From Crotophaga sulcirostris (taxonomy: Eukaryota > Chordata > Aves > Cuculiformes > Crotophagidae): DNA of 64,000 nt. How positions within the stretch are numbered: position 1 is the stretch's first letter; every line of letters begins with the position of its first letter. This document shows, one piece after another, positions 13,301 to 26,200 of this stretch. A program made the translations under genes and the position numbers. The notes below the pieces were generated by a model that ran no database searches, was not told the origin of the DNA, and saw only the letters and a list, made by a program, of their open reading frames with translations. The stretch lies in NCBI GenBank assembly GCA_013397455.1, contig VYZB01000016.1, positions 2,836,289 through 2,900,288 on the forward strand. The letters are read 5' to 3'.

Positions 13301-14929
13301 CAGGCTTTATTCTGAAGGAAGGAAAGGTTTTTTTAAAGGACAGAGAAAAAATAATTACAGTTCTGCACCATTTTTCCAGTACTGATCAATTAAAAAAAAA
13401 AAAGTCAGATATTAACAGAGATCTTTTCTTTCTTCCAGAGAGAACTGCTTATAATCAGTTCGAAATGAAGTGATGTTTTTCAGCTGAGCCTGAAACCTGA
13501 TTTTCTGGAGTTATCAGTATTTTACATCAGTTTATTTTTGCCTTCTATTCTATATTTCATGTAATAAATTTCACTGTGAAGTAAACTGCAAAATGAATTT
13601 TTAGTTTAGTAAAAATCACATCTGAGCTTGCCAAGATAAAGGCTATCAGCTGCAGAACATGGAGGCTGGCCAGAATTAAACAATAACTATAATTTTCATA
13701 ATTTTTTTATGTTTCACAGATGATAATGTCACCCTCTTCTGCTTACTGCTCCACTTTAGCTATATTTTACTTTTAAGATTTACATTCTTACTGATTTTTA
13801 ACATGAAAACCTGTGGTTTATGGTGCTTTCTATAAACAATTAAAGCAGTAGGTTGACAAACTAAGGAGATAAACACAAGCCTATTTGGACTGTGAAACTT
13901 CTACTGTTGCTGTTGTGTTAAATTTGCTTTGTTGCATTTTGACGTTAGAAAGCTATCAGTGCACAACCACGAGAAACTGTCCTGCATTTTAAATACCTAT
14001 GCTGAGTGTTATGAATCTTGATTATGTTTAGAAATCCAGCCTCTAAGACTGGACCTACTTTTAAGCTTTATGTTTGAGAACAAACGCGCATATCATATGA
14101 AAAACTTAGAATAGGCTGTTACTATTTCATCAACTTCCACAACAGAAGAGTTGTGGAATACAGATATTTTACGTAGAACATGCTGCTGTTGTGTGCTAAC
14201 TGCTGACTACAGGGAATTCTCCATTTGTTTTGTTTAGAGTGAAACACCATTTTTGGTGTCAAAGTACCTATGTGTGTGTTCACTTCAGGTGTACACCAGG
14301 CACTACCATGCAAGAGGAAAACTACATTGTTATTACACGTTCCGGGTGCTGAGGGAATTAAATGCCATGAAATGTAAAGGTTTCAAAGAATATGTGTGGC
14401 AAGTCCATTTGATAAGGGAGATTTGTTAAGCTGTCGATTGTACTGTTTAACCAGAGGACTTACCTTTCCTTTGACAAAAATTATTTTAAGTAGCATTTTA
14501 AACCAATACTCACTGTTAAGGAGCTTGCACTGAAGCAAATGGGAAAAAAGAGATTATTTGAGCTCTAACTGTTTACATGTATTTCTTGATATTATTATTA
14601 TTTTTCTTCAGAACTGTTTCAGTTTCCACTTTAACTGAAAAAAGAGTACTCAGGCAGGAATATTGCACAATTTAAATATGATATAGGAAGATATGGGAAG
14701 GTGGTGTTTTCAAAACGGAAAACAGACAACACAGAGCTTCTTTATATTAGGTAGTTATGCTACTTGTTACCTCTTCCTTTTGGTTCACAGAGAATATAGG
14801 TACGCACTGTATTTTCAGAATTGCCAGTTTGTTATCAGGCTTAATGACACAGTCAGAGCAGTGAATGTTATAATTCAACTGCTCAATAAATGAAATATTT
14901 TATCTCCATTAGATCTCAACACATTTATG

Positions 14930-14983
14930 AAAAAAACCCAACCCAAACAAAACCAAAAACCAAACAACCAAAAAACCCAAACC
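14930..14983 (+). repeat. A/C-only low-complexity tract
   Basis: 54 bases containing only A and C on the plus strand, in irregular A-run plus C-run alternation. The strand asymmetry is complete; it is not a fixed-period microsatellite. Confidence 0.85.
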
Positions 14984-16800
14984 TTTAAAGACCTTTATTC
15001 TATTATTGTGGCTGCTTTCAATTTGCCTCAGGGTTTATGGCTGTAGGAAAACTACCATTGCAATCAGCCAGCGGCTACCCAGAAGCTGTCTTCTACCACC
15101 CAGCTGACAGCTATGTTAATGCTTGCACTAACTAGTCATCCTACAGAGACAGCTGAGTATCCTTTTTCAGAATTTCTCATTCCTATTTTTAGAGACGTAG
15201 CAGTGACAGACAATATAGGTCATTGTAGAATTCAAGTCTGAAGTCATCTTGCTAGTGTCTTAAAATTTGGTGATCTCAAAAATGGTGGTTGCTTCTTAGC
15301 CAGAGTCAGAATTTCTTTTCCTTCTGGCATTGCTTTTGTGCTGATACACAGGACGTTTCCCACAGGCTGGGAAAGCTGCGCTGATACACATTTTATACAT
15401 CTGTATAGTAGGTCTTCACAGTTATTACAGCTATAGTATGCAGATACACTTTGGTAATACATGCACCCCTCCAGCAATTACAGCAGTAATCATAACAATA
15501 AACAGAAAGAATTTACTTTTCTAAAGTCTCAAAAAGTTTTGAATTCTAGTGTCAGTAAATGGTTTAAAAACAGGAAGACATCTTTTAAGTAGAAGCTCCA
15601 GGTCAGAGAACAAACATCTAACTAGTGTTCATTTCAAATGGACTCAGCTGCCTAAAGTATTTTACAAGTATCTGGGAAAATCTTAGTTTCTAAGTGTTGT
15701 GAGTTACTCAATCTGTGCTGGTTTCTGAAGAGTTACTCCTGAAAGGCTCATCAGATCTATGGATTAGAGTTCATCCCATACTAAACTTACTGAAAGTTTT
15801 AAGAATATATTTTCATCCAGCACACTATAGAAGAAAACAATCATATAATTACTTAAAAGGTTATAGCTTTAAGGCGTCTCTCAGACTCAAGGCCCCTTTG
15901 TGTCAAAGGCAACAGAATGCCTTCTAGTAAATATTTCACTAGCACTCTACGTGCAGTTTTAATTTTTGCCATGAATAAAGCAAACCTTCATTTCTCAAAA
16001 GGAATCATAATTCTCTTGTTTATATTTCTGTCACTCAAAGAAAAAAAGTTTTCTCTTCCTGTTCAATTTTGTTTTAAGAACAAATTATAATAACAAATAC
16101 GATTCCCCACTGATTTTTTTCCCTCATTTTTCCTCAATTCTTTCTTGCTTAAAATGCCTGTCAGTACTTTTAACAGTTCCTTGTATCTCCAACAAGACTG
16201 GCCTTAGGCTGTAGCTTGACAAAGACACCCAAGATACCTTCATCACTACATAGGTGTCAGCTGTCACCCTCCCAGTGCTCCTTTTGTTAGGAAATGTGTG
16301 TTGCTACTTGGTCTTTCTCTAACTGTGGTAAAGTCATATAACCAAGATGTTTGAACATGGTACAATTACATGATACAAACCTTTCACAGATTAGAAATAT
16401 CATCAAGAATTAGTCTTACTAACTCTTACGCAAGCTTTATTACTTAGGTTTCTACTACATTTTATAAAAATGTTGAGTTTTAACTACGCAGTCATTAACA
16501 CAGGATAACATATAAACAAGTTGCAAAATGAAAAACATCACTGTTATAGTAGTGGGAAGAGGATTTATGTTAGTGATACGTCATTTTCTTCACAGCCATC
16601 CCTACATGTATATTTACATTCTTGGAATGACTCACCATGCCATCAAACTTTAAAAAAAACAAAGGGCTTCTAAAGACAATTTAGTCAAGCCAGCTAATCC
16701 AGGAATAAGAATTGAAAAAAACACCCATCCTAAATTACAATTTCTCTGTCTGAGGCAATGATCAATAATGTCCCATCAAATTTTTAAGCAAGGAATCTGA

Positions 16801-16846
16801 AAAAAAACCCCAACAAAACAAACAACAATAACAATGACAACAAAAA
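16801..16846 (+). repeat. A/C-rich low-complexity tract
   Basis: Irregular AAC/AAAC/CAA run, A-rich, with few other bases. It resembles the tract at 14930 and may be a decayed (CAA)n simple repeat. Confidence 0.7.
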
Positions 16847-18962
16847 GAGAGAAAATGTATGGAAATATAATCATCCTTAGTAAGAGAGTTCTCCAGACCA
16901 AAATAAGGGAGATTATTTGAAAAGGAGAGTATAGCCTTATATTTTTTTTCACTACTTTTGAGATAATCAAAGTTGGCAATAGTTGGAGATAGGATGTTGG
17001 CTTAAAAGAGTAGTTTGGAAGAAAACTGTTTTCTCCCTTTCCCAGAGATAAACTTAATTATGGAGATATTTAACAGTATAATTCTTTGGGATACACTTTG
17101 AACTTGAAAACATGACAGAGGTAACGAACCTTAGATTCTTTTCAGAGCTGTTCTGTGGAAGAAGGGTCCTGTTACTTATACTTTCAATACTAGAAGTAGA
17201 TTTATGACTGCTTATGTTTAAGGCCATAGACATCTTTTTTTATTGCATAAGTACATATTTGTCAACACAAACCCTAAAGGCAACTATTATTGACAAAGAG
17301 ATGGCTTAAGCTCCTCGGGCTCCCTTCCATCTCCTGAATAGTCCACAGACCAACCAAACATGACTGGTTTGCCCATGCTGTTCTGAAATATCAAAATCCT
17401 TACTGTTTCAGTATAATTTTGAGTTTAACAGTCTAATAACTTCCTCCCAAATTTTATTTCAATTGAAAACTAAAGCTGAAGTCCAGTCCTCTGAGTCCTT
17501 CTGAGAAGAGACTACAGAGCCTCCTGTCTCCACTCCAGCGTTTCTGTATTCAGGCTCAAGACACAGTCACTGGTACCACTATTCCACATGTATTATTGAA
17601 CCCTCAATGTAAGGATGGTTTTATTAACCTCTTACCACAAAAACTGGTGGAAGAAGGTTATCTTTAAGAATTAAAGATTTTAGAGGAGGCACAGAGTAAG
17701 TTTCCACACATAGTCAGAGAGAACAGCTTGAAAATGTAAGCTTGCATTGAGGATTTTGCATTCAGAGCCTCATAAAGCATTGTATAAGCACTGCACTACA
17801 CTTCTGTCTGTTAATGCTCTGCTACTACCTGTCTTCAGTTCAGTGCTTCAGCTCTATTTGTTAGTCACACGAATTTTGTAAATTATATAAAAGCAATTAA
17901 CCTCTACATCAGAACAGTATGCATCTAGCAATCAGTAATGAATGCTGAACAAGAATTATATATGCATTCAGGTAATATATACTCATATCAGGTACTGGCA
18001 TAACACCAAGGTCAAAACCTCTAAATCTTCAGTGATCTCAAAAACCTCCAACATTTGCAAGGGTGTCCTACACTTAATTTTACTGAGTTCATCATCTCAG
18101 ATTCAACTTAACAAAGGAGAATAAAAATGTCCCAGCTGCAGAATCAGAACCCTGCTGTTACTGAGTACTTGATTACAGCCATCTCTCTTTGCACAAAAAT
18201 CCTTTATAATGCATTACACATCCAAATGTGATTTTAAGTTTTTGTTCCTTGGCTTAGAGAAGTTTGTACCTAGCTGGACAGGTCCCTAGCACATTTTCAA
18301 AAATAGTTAGAGGATAGTACAACAGACTCAGAGGATTATCTCTCTTAAACAAAAAAAAAAAAAGTCAATACCACAATCTGTATTTGTCTATCTGTGCATT
18401 TGGTAAGCATAATGACAAACTTGATTTGATACCATGGGGCATGAGTAAAATCAAAGACTTGCCAGTGCAGTCTATGTAGGTAACAGAATACATCACTTAT
18501 CTTGTGAGGCCAAATTTAAATTCTAAGTATTAACTCTTGTTCCTCACAGGCTGGAAAGATAAAAGTCTTTGCTAAAGAAAGAAACAAGAAGTAGGTTCGG
18601 CAGAGAAGGACTGGATTTGTAAAACTTATTATGCACTTACAGCTCTGCACCCTCAAGGGGCTGTATACTCCCATGTAATTGAAATAATTGCTCAACGACA
18701 TCGTTCTATAGGTAAAGGTTTTCAACAGACACACTATACTTCTGTGGATGTCATTATGGTATAATGTCGTCAACAGAGTGTGTTGCTACAAAATCATCCC
18801 CTTGGCTGTAATAAAAGCATTAGATAACCACCCCTTGAATCCCTTCTTTCTAAACCATAATGAGTTATATGCTACATACAGGCTAAAAAAATTTATTCCT
18901 CTTATTCCAAAAAGCCTAGGACAATCTTACCTGAGCTACTGGCCATGGATCTATTAGTGTGA

Positions 18963-19417
18963 CTCCAGAGGAATGCCATGAAGATGATCAGATGACTTGG
19001 AGCACCTCGCATGCAAGGATAGGCTGAGAGATTTGGGCTTGTTTAGCCTAGAGAAGAGAAGGCTTCATGAAGACCTTATAGCAGCCTTCCAGAACTTAAA
19101 GGGGGCCTACAGGAAAGATGGGGAGGAACTCTTTATCAGGGAATGCAGTGATAGGATGAAGGGTAACAGTTTTAAGCTGAAAGACAGGTAATTTATATTA
19201 GATATTAGGAGGAAATGTTTTACTGTGAGAGTGGTGAGGCACTGGAATAGGTTGCCCAGAGAAGCTGTGGATGCCCCATCCCTAGAGGTGTTCAAGGCCA
19301 TGTTGGATGAGGCTTTGAGCAACCTGACATAGTGGAGGGTGTCTCTGCCAATGGCAGGAGGGTTGGATCTAGATGACCTTTAAGGTCCCTTCCAAACCAA
19401 ACCATTCTATGATTCTT
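18963..19417 (+). mobile_element. CR1 LINE 3' fragment (about 455 bp)
   Basis: Plus-oriented CR1. It starts at a decayed version of the CCAGAGGAGGGCCACGAAGA block, then GAGAGATTTGGGCTTGTTTAG, CTTAAAGGGGGCCTACAGGA, AGGCACTGGAATAGGTTGCC and GAGGTGTTCAAGGCCATG. It closes with CCATTCTATGATTCTT. The final ORF2 codons and the 3' UTR are represented, with no intact frame. It is close in layout to the minus-strand copy at 33471-33920: both share the CAGGAAAGATGGGGAGGA-type and GTGTTCAAGGCCATGTTGGA-type blocks, so they belong to the same subfamily. Confidence 0.93.
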
Positions 19418-21410
19418 TTATACTACATATTCTCAATTCCATCATGCTATTAGGATTTTAAACACATAAATGAGCAGACATAATAGCAGGCACAATCTGG
19501 ATGAGATGTTTGTCTAATATGGGGGAATTATTAAACACACACCAGTTTAGAGCAGATCAAGCTTTGTCTCATTGCCATTTTCAGAGTAAGGGGATGAAAA
19601 GTAATGCCTTGTGGCTTCTGCCTTCTTTCTCTAGAACCTTTTATTTGCCAAAGACCTGGATAATCTTTACTATCTTGTTTCTGTTACCTTCTGCCTTTAA
19701 TTGCCTTTCTTCTTGAAACCTTGCAAAGCTCTTTAAAACCTGCTCTATAAGCACTTTTTTAAGTATTTGGAAAAAAAAAATAGGCTTAGTTTGGTAGGTG
19801 CGTGAAGTGACTTGAGTGACTGAATGCAGCTTTCTTTGTGGCAATACCTGTAAAATGGAAAGAAGAAAGAAAAGAGCAAGGAAAGCAGGACAAAAAATAT
19901 TCCTAAATTAAGCAATCAAGAGAAAAGACTATGACAAAGACAAAGTAAAAGCTGTAAGGATGAGGAATTTTATGTGGTGTAGAGAAAGGGGACATACCTT
20001 CATGGACTTGCAGTATGCACCTATTTACTCCTCATTTACAAAACTACTCCTTTCAGTTGGCCTTGCTGACCTGCCCTATGGCTTTTGTTTCTCATACATT
20101 CTGTATACTCTAATATCCTTAATTAGATACATTGAGGCCAAAGGCTTAGGCTTTTAAAGGATTAGACATTTATATTGATTATGCAAACGGCTGTAGTTGC
20201 ATTAGGTAAGATTAAACACTTTTTCTGAAAAGACATAAGCTTCATATTTTATGGAACAAGAGAAGTTCAACTGACAGAAGGAAGAAAACTTCCCAAAAGG
20301 CAAATTATTTCTTAATTGTTCACTAAGGGGATTCTTTTGCCCTTTTTAAAATTATGATGCTAGACTGTACCACAGATAAAATACCAGACTGCACGGATCC
20401 ATCTAAGCATTTGATCCAATATTCCAAACGTAAATGAGGACTATTTTAACTAACGCTAACTTATTTCAATACTTGATCTCTCAAAACCTTACAATTCTTC
20501 TTTTTTTCTGCACTACAGCTAATTAAGGCTGTAAGATCCGTTGCCTGAGGCCTATTTCTATTTCATTGCCTAACAGTGTTACACTGGTAGTAATAATTAA
20601 AAAGTACAATCATGGTATTAAAGCCCATAGATGGTAATTCTACCCATAAACACAGGTGTATAATTTAAACATATTTACCATAATAAAGGGTATTAGTAGT
20701 AATTGTAGTGCATTTAAAGAGGGATTAATGAACATGATAATTATGTTAGTCATGTTAATTTTTGTTAGTCATGTTAATTTTTGAAAAAAATAGTAAAGGT
20801 CACCTCATTTTTCTCCTTCTACCCACTCCTGAAAACTTTCTTTTTCCAGCATGTCATCAGCATTTGGGTAGTTGCTTACTGCACTGTTCAGATTTTGTCA
20901 CATAGTGCTTACCCTTCTGACTTTCTAACCTAATAAGTTTGGACCAGATTGATATTATAAAATATAGGAGAAAAGATCAGTTTATGGATCTGTAATCTAT
21001 ACTGATAAGTACTGATTTTTTGCTCCCAAATTTCAGGTAGATTGCCAAAAAAATAATAATGAGGCAATATGTTATTGAGTTATATTTGAACTGAGATGCC
21101 AGATTGCATACAAGAGAGAAAATTATACACTTATCTTCAAGAAAGAGAAATACATATACATAGGTAAGTAAGCAAGCACTGGTTACTTGGACAATGCAAT
21201 TTCTCTTTATTTTGAAAAGTTATGAACTCAGGAAAGATAAATATCTTGATAGAAATCGATGCTGCTTTCCAGGAAGAAAGATGTAGGCATCTTTAAAAGA
21301 TGTAGTGATCTTTAAAAGAGCCACTTTCTAAAAGTTATGCAGAAATATGCTCCCTGGTAATCCCTTAAATTGGATTCATCGTACTTTCTCTTGCACCATA
21401 TTAATTTCAG
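19418..21410. other. AT-rich non-coding DNA, no gene seen
   Basis: No repeat family or gene is recognised apart from the 19-bp tandem duplication at 20745. Short open frames near 19.5 and 20.0 kb are of chance length. Confidence 0.5.
20745..20782. repeat. perfect 19-bp tandem duplication
   Basis: Two identical head-to-tail copies of a 19-bp unit beginning GTTAGTCATG, with no mismatch. Identity of both copies suggests a recent slippage or duplication event. Confidence 0.9.
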
Positions 21411-21600
21411 AGGCACGGCTCGTGCCCATATTGGTCCTTGGATGGAACAAGTCTCTGTAATAAGTTTTGTTCAAGAAGGGCAGCTGAATTTAACTATTAA
21501 AGATGGGAGGCTAGCCTTCTCTTACATGGGCCAAGGAAGAGAGAAGGAGCATAACCCAGTGGCAACAGTTATACGCATATCTGTGCTTTCACAAGATTGA
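21411..21600 (+). other. candidate terminal coding exon, unknown product
   Basis: A long pyrimidine-rich stretch ends in TTTCAG at 21405-21410, a good splice acceptor. It is followed by 190 nt that stay open to a TGA at 21598-21600. The predicted 62 residues after the split first codon include GPWMEQVSVISFVQEG and LNLTIKDGRLAFSYMG. The hydrophobic/polar alternation looks like beta strands and is faintly like laminin-G-type strands, though no family can be claimed. An AATAAA lies 289 nt after the stop (21889-21894), so the arrangement resembles a last exon with a short 3' UTR. GC rises against the flanks. Against it: no upstream exon is visible nearby and no conservation data are available. 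Confidence 0.3.
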
Positions 21601-21888
21601 ACCTTTAAAAAAAATATATGTTATATAATATATAAAAAATATATAAGTTACAGTCTACATGAACACAGTTATTTCCAGCAGAATTAGTGTCAAATATAAG
21701 TGTGTTATCTTCATCATACATATTAATTATCCCAGCTCCAAGCTGCATCTTCCCTGTGGTAAAAACTGCCACATTCAGGTTTAACAGAGTCTTCAGGGAC
21801 AGAGATACCAGACCAAATACTGCATGCAGTTTATTTGATCTGAAGAAACACACCTTCAATGCAAATTCAAGTGTTCACTGTTACTCTT

Positions 21889-21894
21889 AATAAA
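21889..21894 (+). promoter_or_regulatory. possible polyadenylation signal for the 21411 exon
   Basis: Canonical AATAAA hexamer, 289 nt downstream of the TGA that ends the candidate exon. AATAAA occurs often by chance in AT-rich DNA, so it has meaning only if the exon is real. Confidence 0.2.
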
Positions 21895-21989
21895 ATCTTA
21901 ACAATCTAACATTCACAATCCAAATTATCCATTTATAACAGCTCATTAACAATAACAATACAGCTAAAACAGATATACACCAACTTTCT

Positions 21990-22380
21990 AGTATACCCCT
22001 TTCTTCTGGTGTTAATGTTCACCCTTCTTATGCTGCCTGGGTACTGAAACAGGGTGGAGAAGAGGGCGTGGCAAGTCATTAGTATCTTAAGTTCTCTGGC
22101 AGGAGGAGTATGATACTGTCAGTGGTTTCCTCCTCCCACATATTGGAATAATTCTTATACATTTACTAACAGGCAGTGCACTTTGCTCTTTGTTCATTGG
22201 TTTACACCTACCCATTATCGTTACAGGTGTAGGGGGTCCAATTGCAGTGTCCTGTTATTTCTTTATCAGCCTTCAAGACGTGGTTTCCTGACAACATAGC
22301 TAGTGTTTAGATAGCACATCATATCCACACATACCTTCCTGCTCTAGGCCATTTAAATTCCAATCTACAAAACAAATAAT
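21990..22380. other. moderately GC-richer block, unassigned
   Basis: Base composition rises above the flanking AT-rich DNA and the sequence has a mixed, LTR-like texture, for example GAAGAGGGCGTGGCAAGTCA near 22057. No TATA box with a polyadenylation signal and no terminal inverted dinucleotides could be paired, so an LTR origin is only a possibility. No coding frame is seen. Confidence 0.25.
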
Positions 22381-22559
22381 CTCTTAGAGCTATTAAGGCA
22401 CCTTCTTGCAACTAGTATCAGCTACCTATGCAATATCGTTGGTAAGTTATCAATATAATTGTGGAGAAGGATATATCTAGCTTTTCATATAGAGAGGTTT
22501 AAAATAAGTGAAATATGAAGATAGTAAGCTGGCTATGTTTTGTTGTTCTTCCTAGAAAA

Positions 22560-23200
22560 ATGTAGTGTTGGGGCCCTGAAAGCATTTCTGCATCACTGGG
22601 GAGGTTTGGCTGGCAGAACTCAGTCCCAACATGGAGACAGTGCAGCCAGTAGCCTTGAAAGAAAGGGAAGGTTCAGTGGAGGCTCCTCATAAACAGCTCT
22701 GCTAAAGGTGCCTTTAGCTTAGGCTTTTGTGCTGGCTCCTTGCCTGAATGACACTGGAAGTTGCACTGCAACCATGCACATGCCTGGCCATGTACCCCAT
22801 TAATGCAAAGCCTGACACAACCCTTACACTTGACTCCCCAGCTTGACCTGAAACCTTATCACTACGAATTTCCCCAGGAATCTGATCTTGATTGGCTGAG
22901 CTTGATTTCTGTTCTTTGGACTTGCTCTTCTCAGCTTGATCAGTTCCCGTTGCCTTTGCTGGTACAGCCACTGCCTCAACCTATCTTGTTATACACAGTT
23001 CTCAGCACCCCCTCCCTTCAAAGCAGCATGCCCTTGCTGCTCCCTGGCAGCTAGGTGTGAAAAAAACCCTTGAGATCGTATAGTCTGGTGTGTTTGGGGA
23101 AGCTGCCTAACGGGAAGCTGTGAATTCCTCTCCCAGTCCAAGCTAATGCTTAACCCCAAATCTGCAAACTTTAACTGAAGAAGGAATAAAACTCAGGTTC
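22560..23200. other. GC-richer block, possible decayed repeat
   Basis: This block of about 640 bp is clearly richer in G+C than its surroundings and contains open frames of 97 codons (plus, 22761-23054) and 85 codons (minus, 22714-22971). Both look like shadows of composition rather than proteins: one is Leu/Pro/Gln/Ser-rich, the other Lys/Ser-rich. The heptamer AGCTTGA recurs at 22840, 22899 and 22933. An AATAAA lies at 23185-23190. These traits would suit a decayed LTR or other transposon of a family I do not recognise. A CpG-poor old regulatory element is another reading. Confidence 0.3.
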
Positions 23201-26200
23201 CCTTGCTATGCAACTGCACGTACCACAGGCTAGTGAACAGGTTCACTCTTTTCCCCCTTCTCATCTGTATCCCAGTAAATCTTTAATTATTCTTCGTAAA
23301 GTAAAATGGTTTTAAGTGAGCAAGGTTAAGAGAGTCATATAACCTTATTATTATAAGAGCTGTAATTGGTATACAGGATAGGACTGGCAAATTCACATCA
23401 CTTCAGGCAGGTATAAGAAACTACAGTTGAATTACCTAACTACCTTTAGATAAAATGGAAAGACATTTATTCTGTATCTTTGGATTAGTCTATTAGGTGT
23501 TCTTTAAAAATATGTATGGGATTTGAGTTTGCAGGAAGGAAGCTCAAAACTCTACTTCTACCTTCTTATATTCCTAATAAGGTGCACTTTAATAAAATTT
23601 GACAATGTTTCAGGCTTACATAGTCATAGGCATGCATAGGACCAGATTTTCACTAGAATAAGCAATTTTATCAGTAAAAAAAATACACAAAAATGGGCTC
23701 ACAGCATCTCCAGGATTATATAGTAAATGAAGAGGACTTGTGAATATTTCATAAGATAAAACGGTAATACTATTGACAGAGAATGCAAAGTGATATTTTA
23801 GATAGTTTTAATCTTATTATTCAAGTTGAGATTTTGTCAATTAAGCATACTTAGTATTACTACAACTGTTAGTTACACTAAGCAGCAAAGCCTACCCAAT
23901 TATGCACTGTATTAACCCACTTGCTGCCACCAGAAGATTTCTGGCCTTGCAGGGCATATGCTTCAAATAGCAAAATTGGATGTTTCTGTTCACAGCAGGA
24001 AAAAGAAGTTTTAAGCAACAAAGGTTTTCTTTACAAAAGAAAAACAGAAGAATCTCTCTTTCTACACCCTCTCCAGCCCATGGAAATCCTTGGATAGGTT
24101 CAGATGAGTTTTACCTTTGCATAGTAGTGTATTATACCTGCTCCTTTACTTGTAGCCTATGATCCTGCATATTCAGGCCAGCAACATCTATGGGTTTTCT
24201 GTAACAACTGATGCTGTGTTTCCACTAGGAAGAGGAATGGCACTGAGGAGGAAGGTACTTAGGTTCATTGCGTTTTGCTGAACATTGGCTTGATTCAGTG
24301 TAAAAGGCTAGGCTTGAGGTTCGAAGAGATTACATACAATCAGTCTGAAATTAAGGCCATAGGGCTACTAGGCAGTGAGCTGGAAGAAAGATTGGCAGGC
24401 TGAATGAAAGAGGGAATTAAATTAGCTTCTCAATAAAAGTGAACTGCTACTTTCTGTTAAATAGTTAAGTAATAGAGAAATGTGAAAGACGATGAGAAAA
24501 AGGTGAGCCCAGAGTTCAAAGATTATCCAGAGCTAGGGTCCCTCTTTCTCTTGGCTGATCGAAATATGTTGTCTCTTACAAGCAGAGACTTCAGGCTCCT
24601 ACCAGTCATGAATACTGTCAAAATTGGGAAACAAGAGTTGACTTTTCTCACAGGGTAAAGATCAGAGCTCTGTCAGAGACAGGTTTCCCATTTTCCAAAG
24701 AAATGACTTCCCCAGAAGATTAAATACAAGGAGAACAGAAATTGAAAAGAACATATCAGATTCGCAGGCAAATATTTTTCATGCCTTTCTGCTCCATACC
24801 ATACAATATCCTAGGGTTTCCTGTGAAAAAAAAAAAATGAGCTGCTCATCCTTTGCAACTCTCCCAGCAAAATCTTTTAATGTTAAATAGAATATTTTTC
24901 TGATTATATTTCTGCCTTTTATAGTGATCACAACAGAGTAAATATAGAAGAACAGGTTTCTATTAGCAACTTCACACACACACACACACACACGCTCATC
25001 TCTTGTGTCAGGATCCAGCTTGTTCAAATACATTGCTTAAGCCAAACGAACCCAAATTTCAGGGGAGTCTGATGTCTGTAAATGCCAGGAATTCTGGTTT
25101 GGATTTCATATGAATGCAAAGCTTTAAGAAATTCTGTGCAGGTTAGTCTATCAAGGGACTTGGTTTACAGTACTTTCAAGAATGATTTGCATCTATCAAG
25201 TCAGTACATTTTTCTTGAGCTGCAGGAATTGCCTTGGAGATCCCCTATCCAACTAGCAATCAGATCTGCATATTTAATATGCCTGAAGTGGTAGAATAAA
25301 CTGTATCACCCAACAGGACTACTCTCTTAACTAACAGCTAACCCATTTTAGCTAACCAACCTTTTGCAGTCCCACCTTTCTGAAGCTAGATACTGCCATG
25401 ATCAGCAATGGTCTATTGATTGGCTACAAGTCATCCTCTATTTTATTTACAGAAGCTCACTGAAGAAAACTGGGTTGCACAGAAGTAAATAGGAAGTATT
25501 TACAGACAGATATGGATTCTAGGATAACTTTATAATTGAAATAGTGACATTACTGAGGAGGGACAAAAGCAGTAACCCATAGTTCACAACTTTTCAAGCA
25601 AGATTTGATAGAAAGTCTTAAATAAATGATATATACATATATTAAAACACAAGGCCACTCTATGATTATTTTAAAATCTAGTTTTATAAAATAAACTATT
25701 TTTAAGATCCCTGCAAAGTAACATTTTCCACATGCTCTTTCCAAAGGAATGTCTATCGTGAGTGAATTAAATGTACTGGGCTACACTGGTGCTAAACTTA
25801 GTGCTATAATTGGCTGTTTAAAAATTGCCACGATGTGTTAATGTTTGGTTGTGATATATTTCTTTGGAAATACATGAACACATACGTATAAAAATAATAA
25901 TTATGAAGGAAAATGAGATAACATCCCTTTTTATCACATGTTGGAGAAAAGTAGTTTGTATGACTGACTTAAGAAAAAAATAGAAGCTAATTCTACTTCA
26001 CCATTTACTAAAACAATTGTGCCTTTTAATTGCCCTCTTCCACTTCACAAAATCAACATCCTTCTGTCTAGGAAAAAAAAAAAAGAAGAAATTGATTCAT
26101 GCTTGGTACCAAAACTAGCCAAAATATATAACAAACTGAAATTACTGCTGTTCAAAGTATATTAGGATAATGAAATTCAAGACTAAAATGGAGAGTTTTG

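Larger units (their letters stand above)
9247..18962. other. AT-rich non-coding DNA with one weak exon candidate
   Basis: Nearly 10 kb without recognisable transposons or genes. Two A/C-only or A/C-rich low-complexity tracts (14930-14983, and 16801-16846) and one exon-like segment (10267-10361) are listed separately. Otherwise nothing is supported. Confidence 0.55.
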
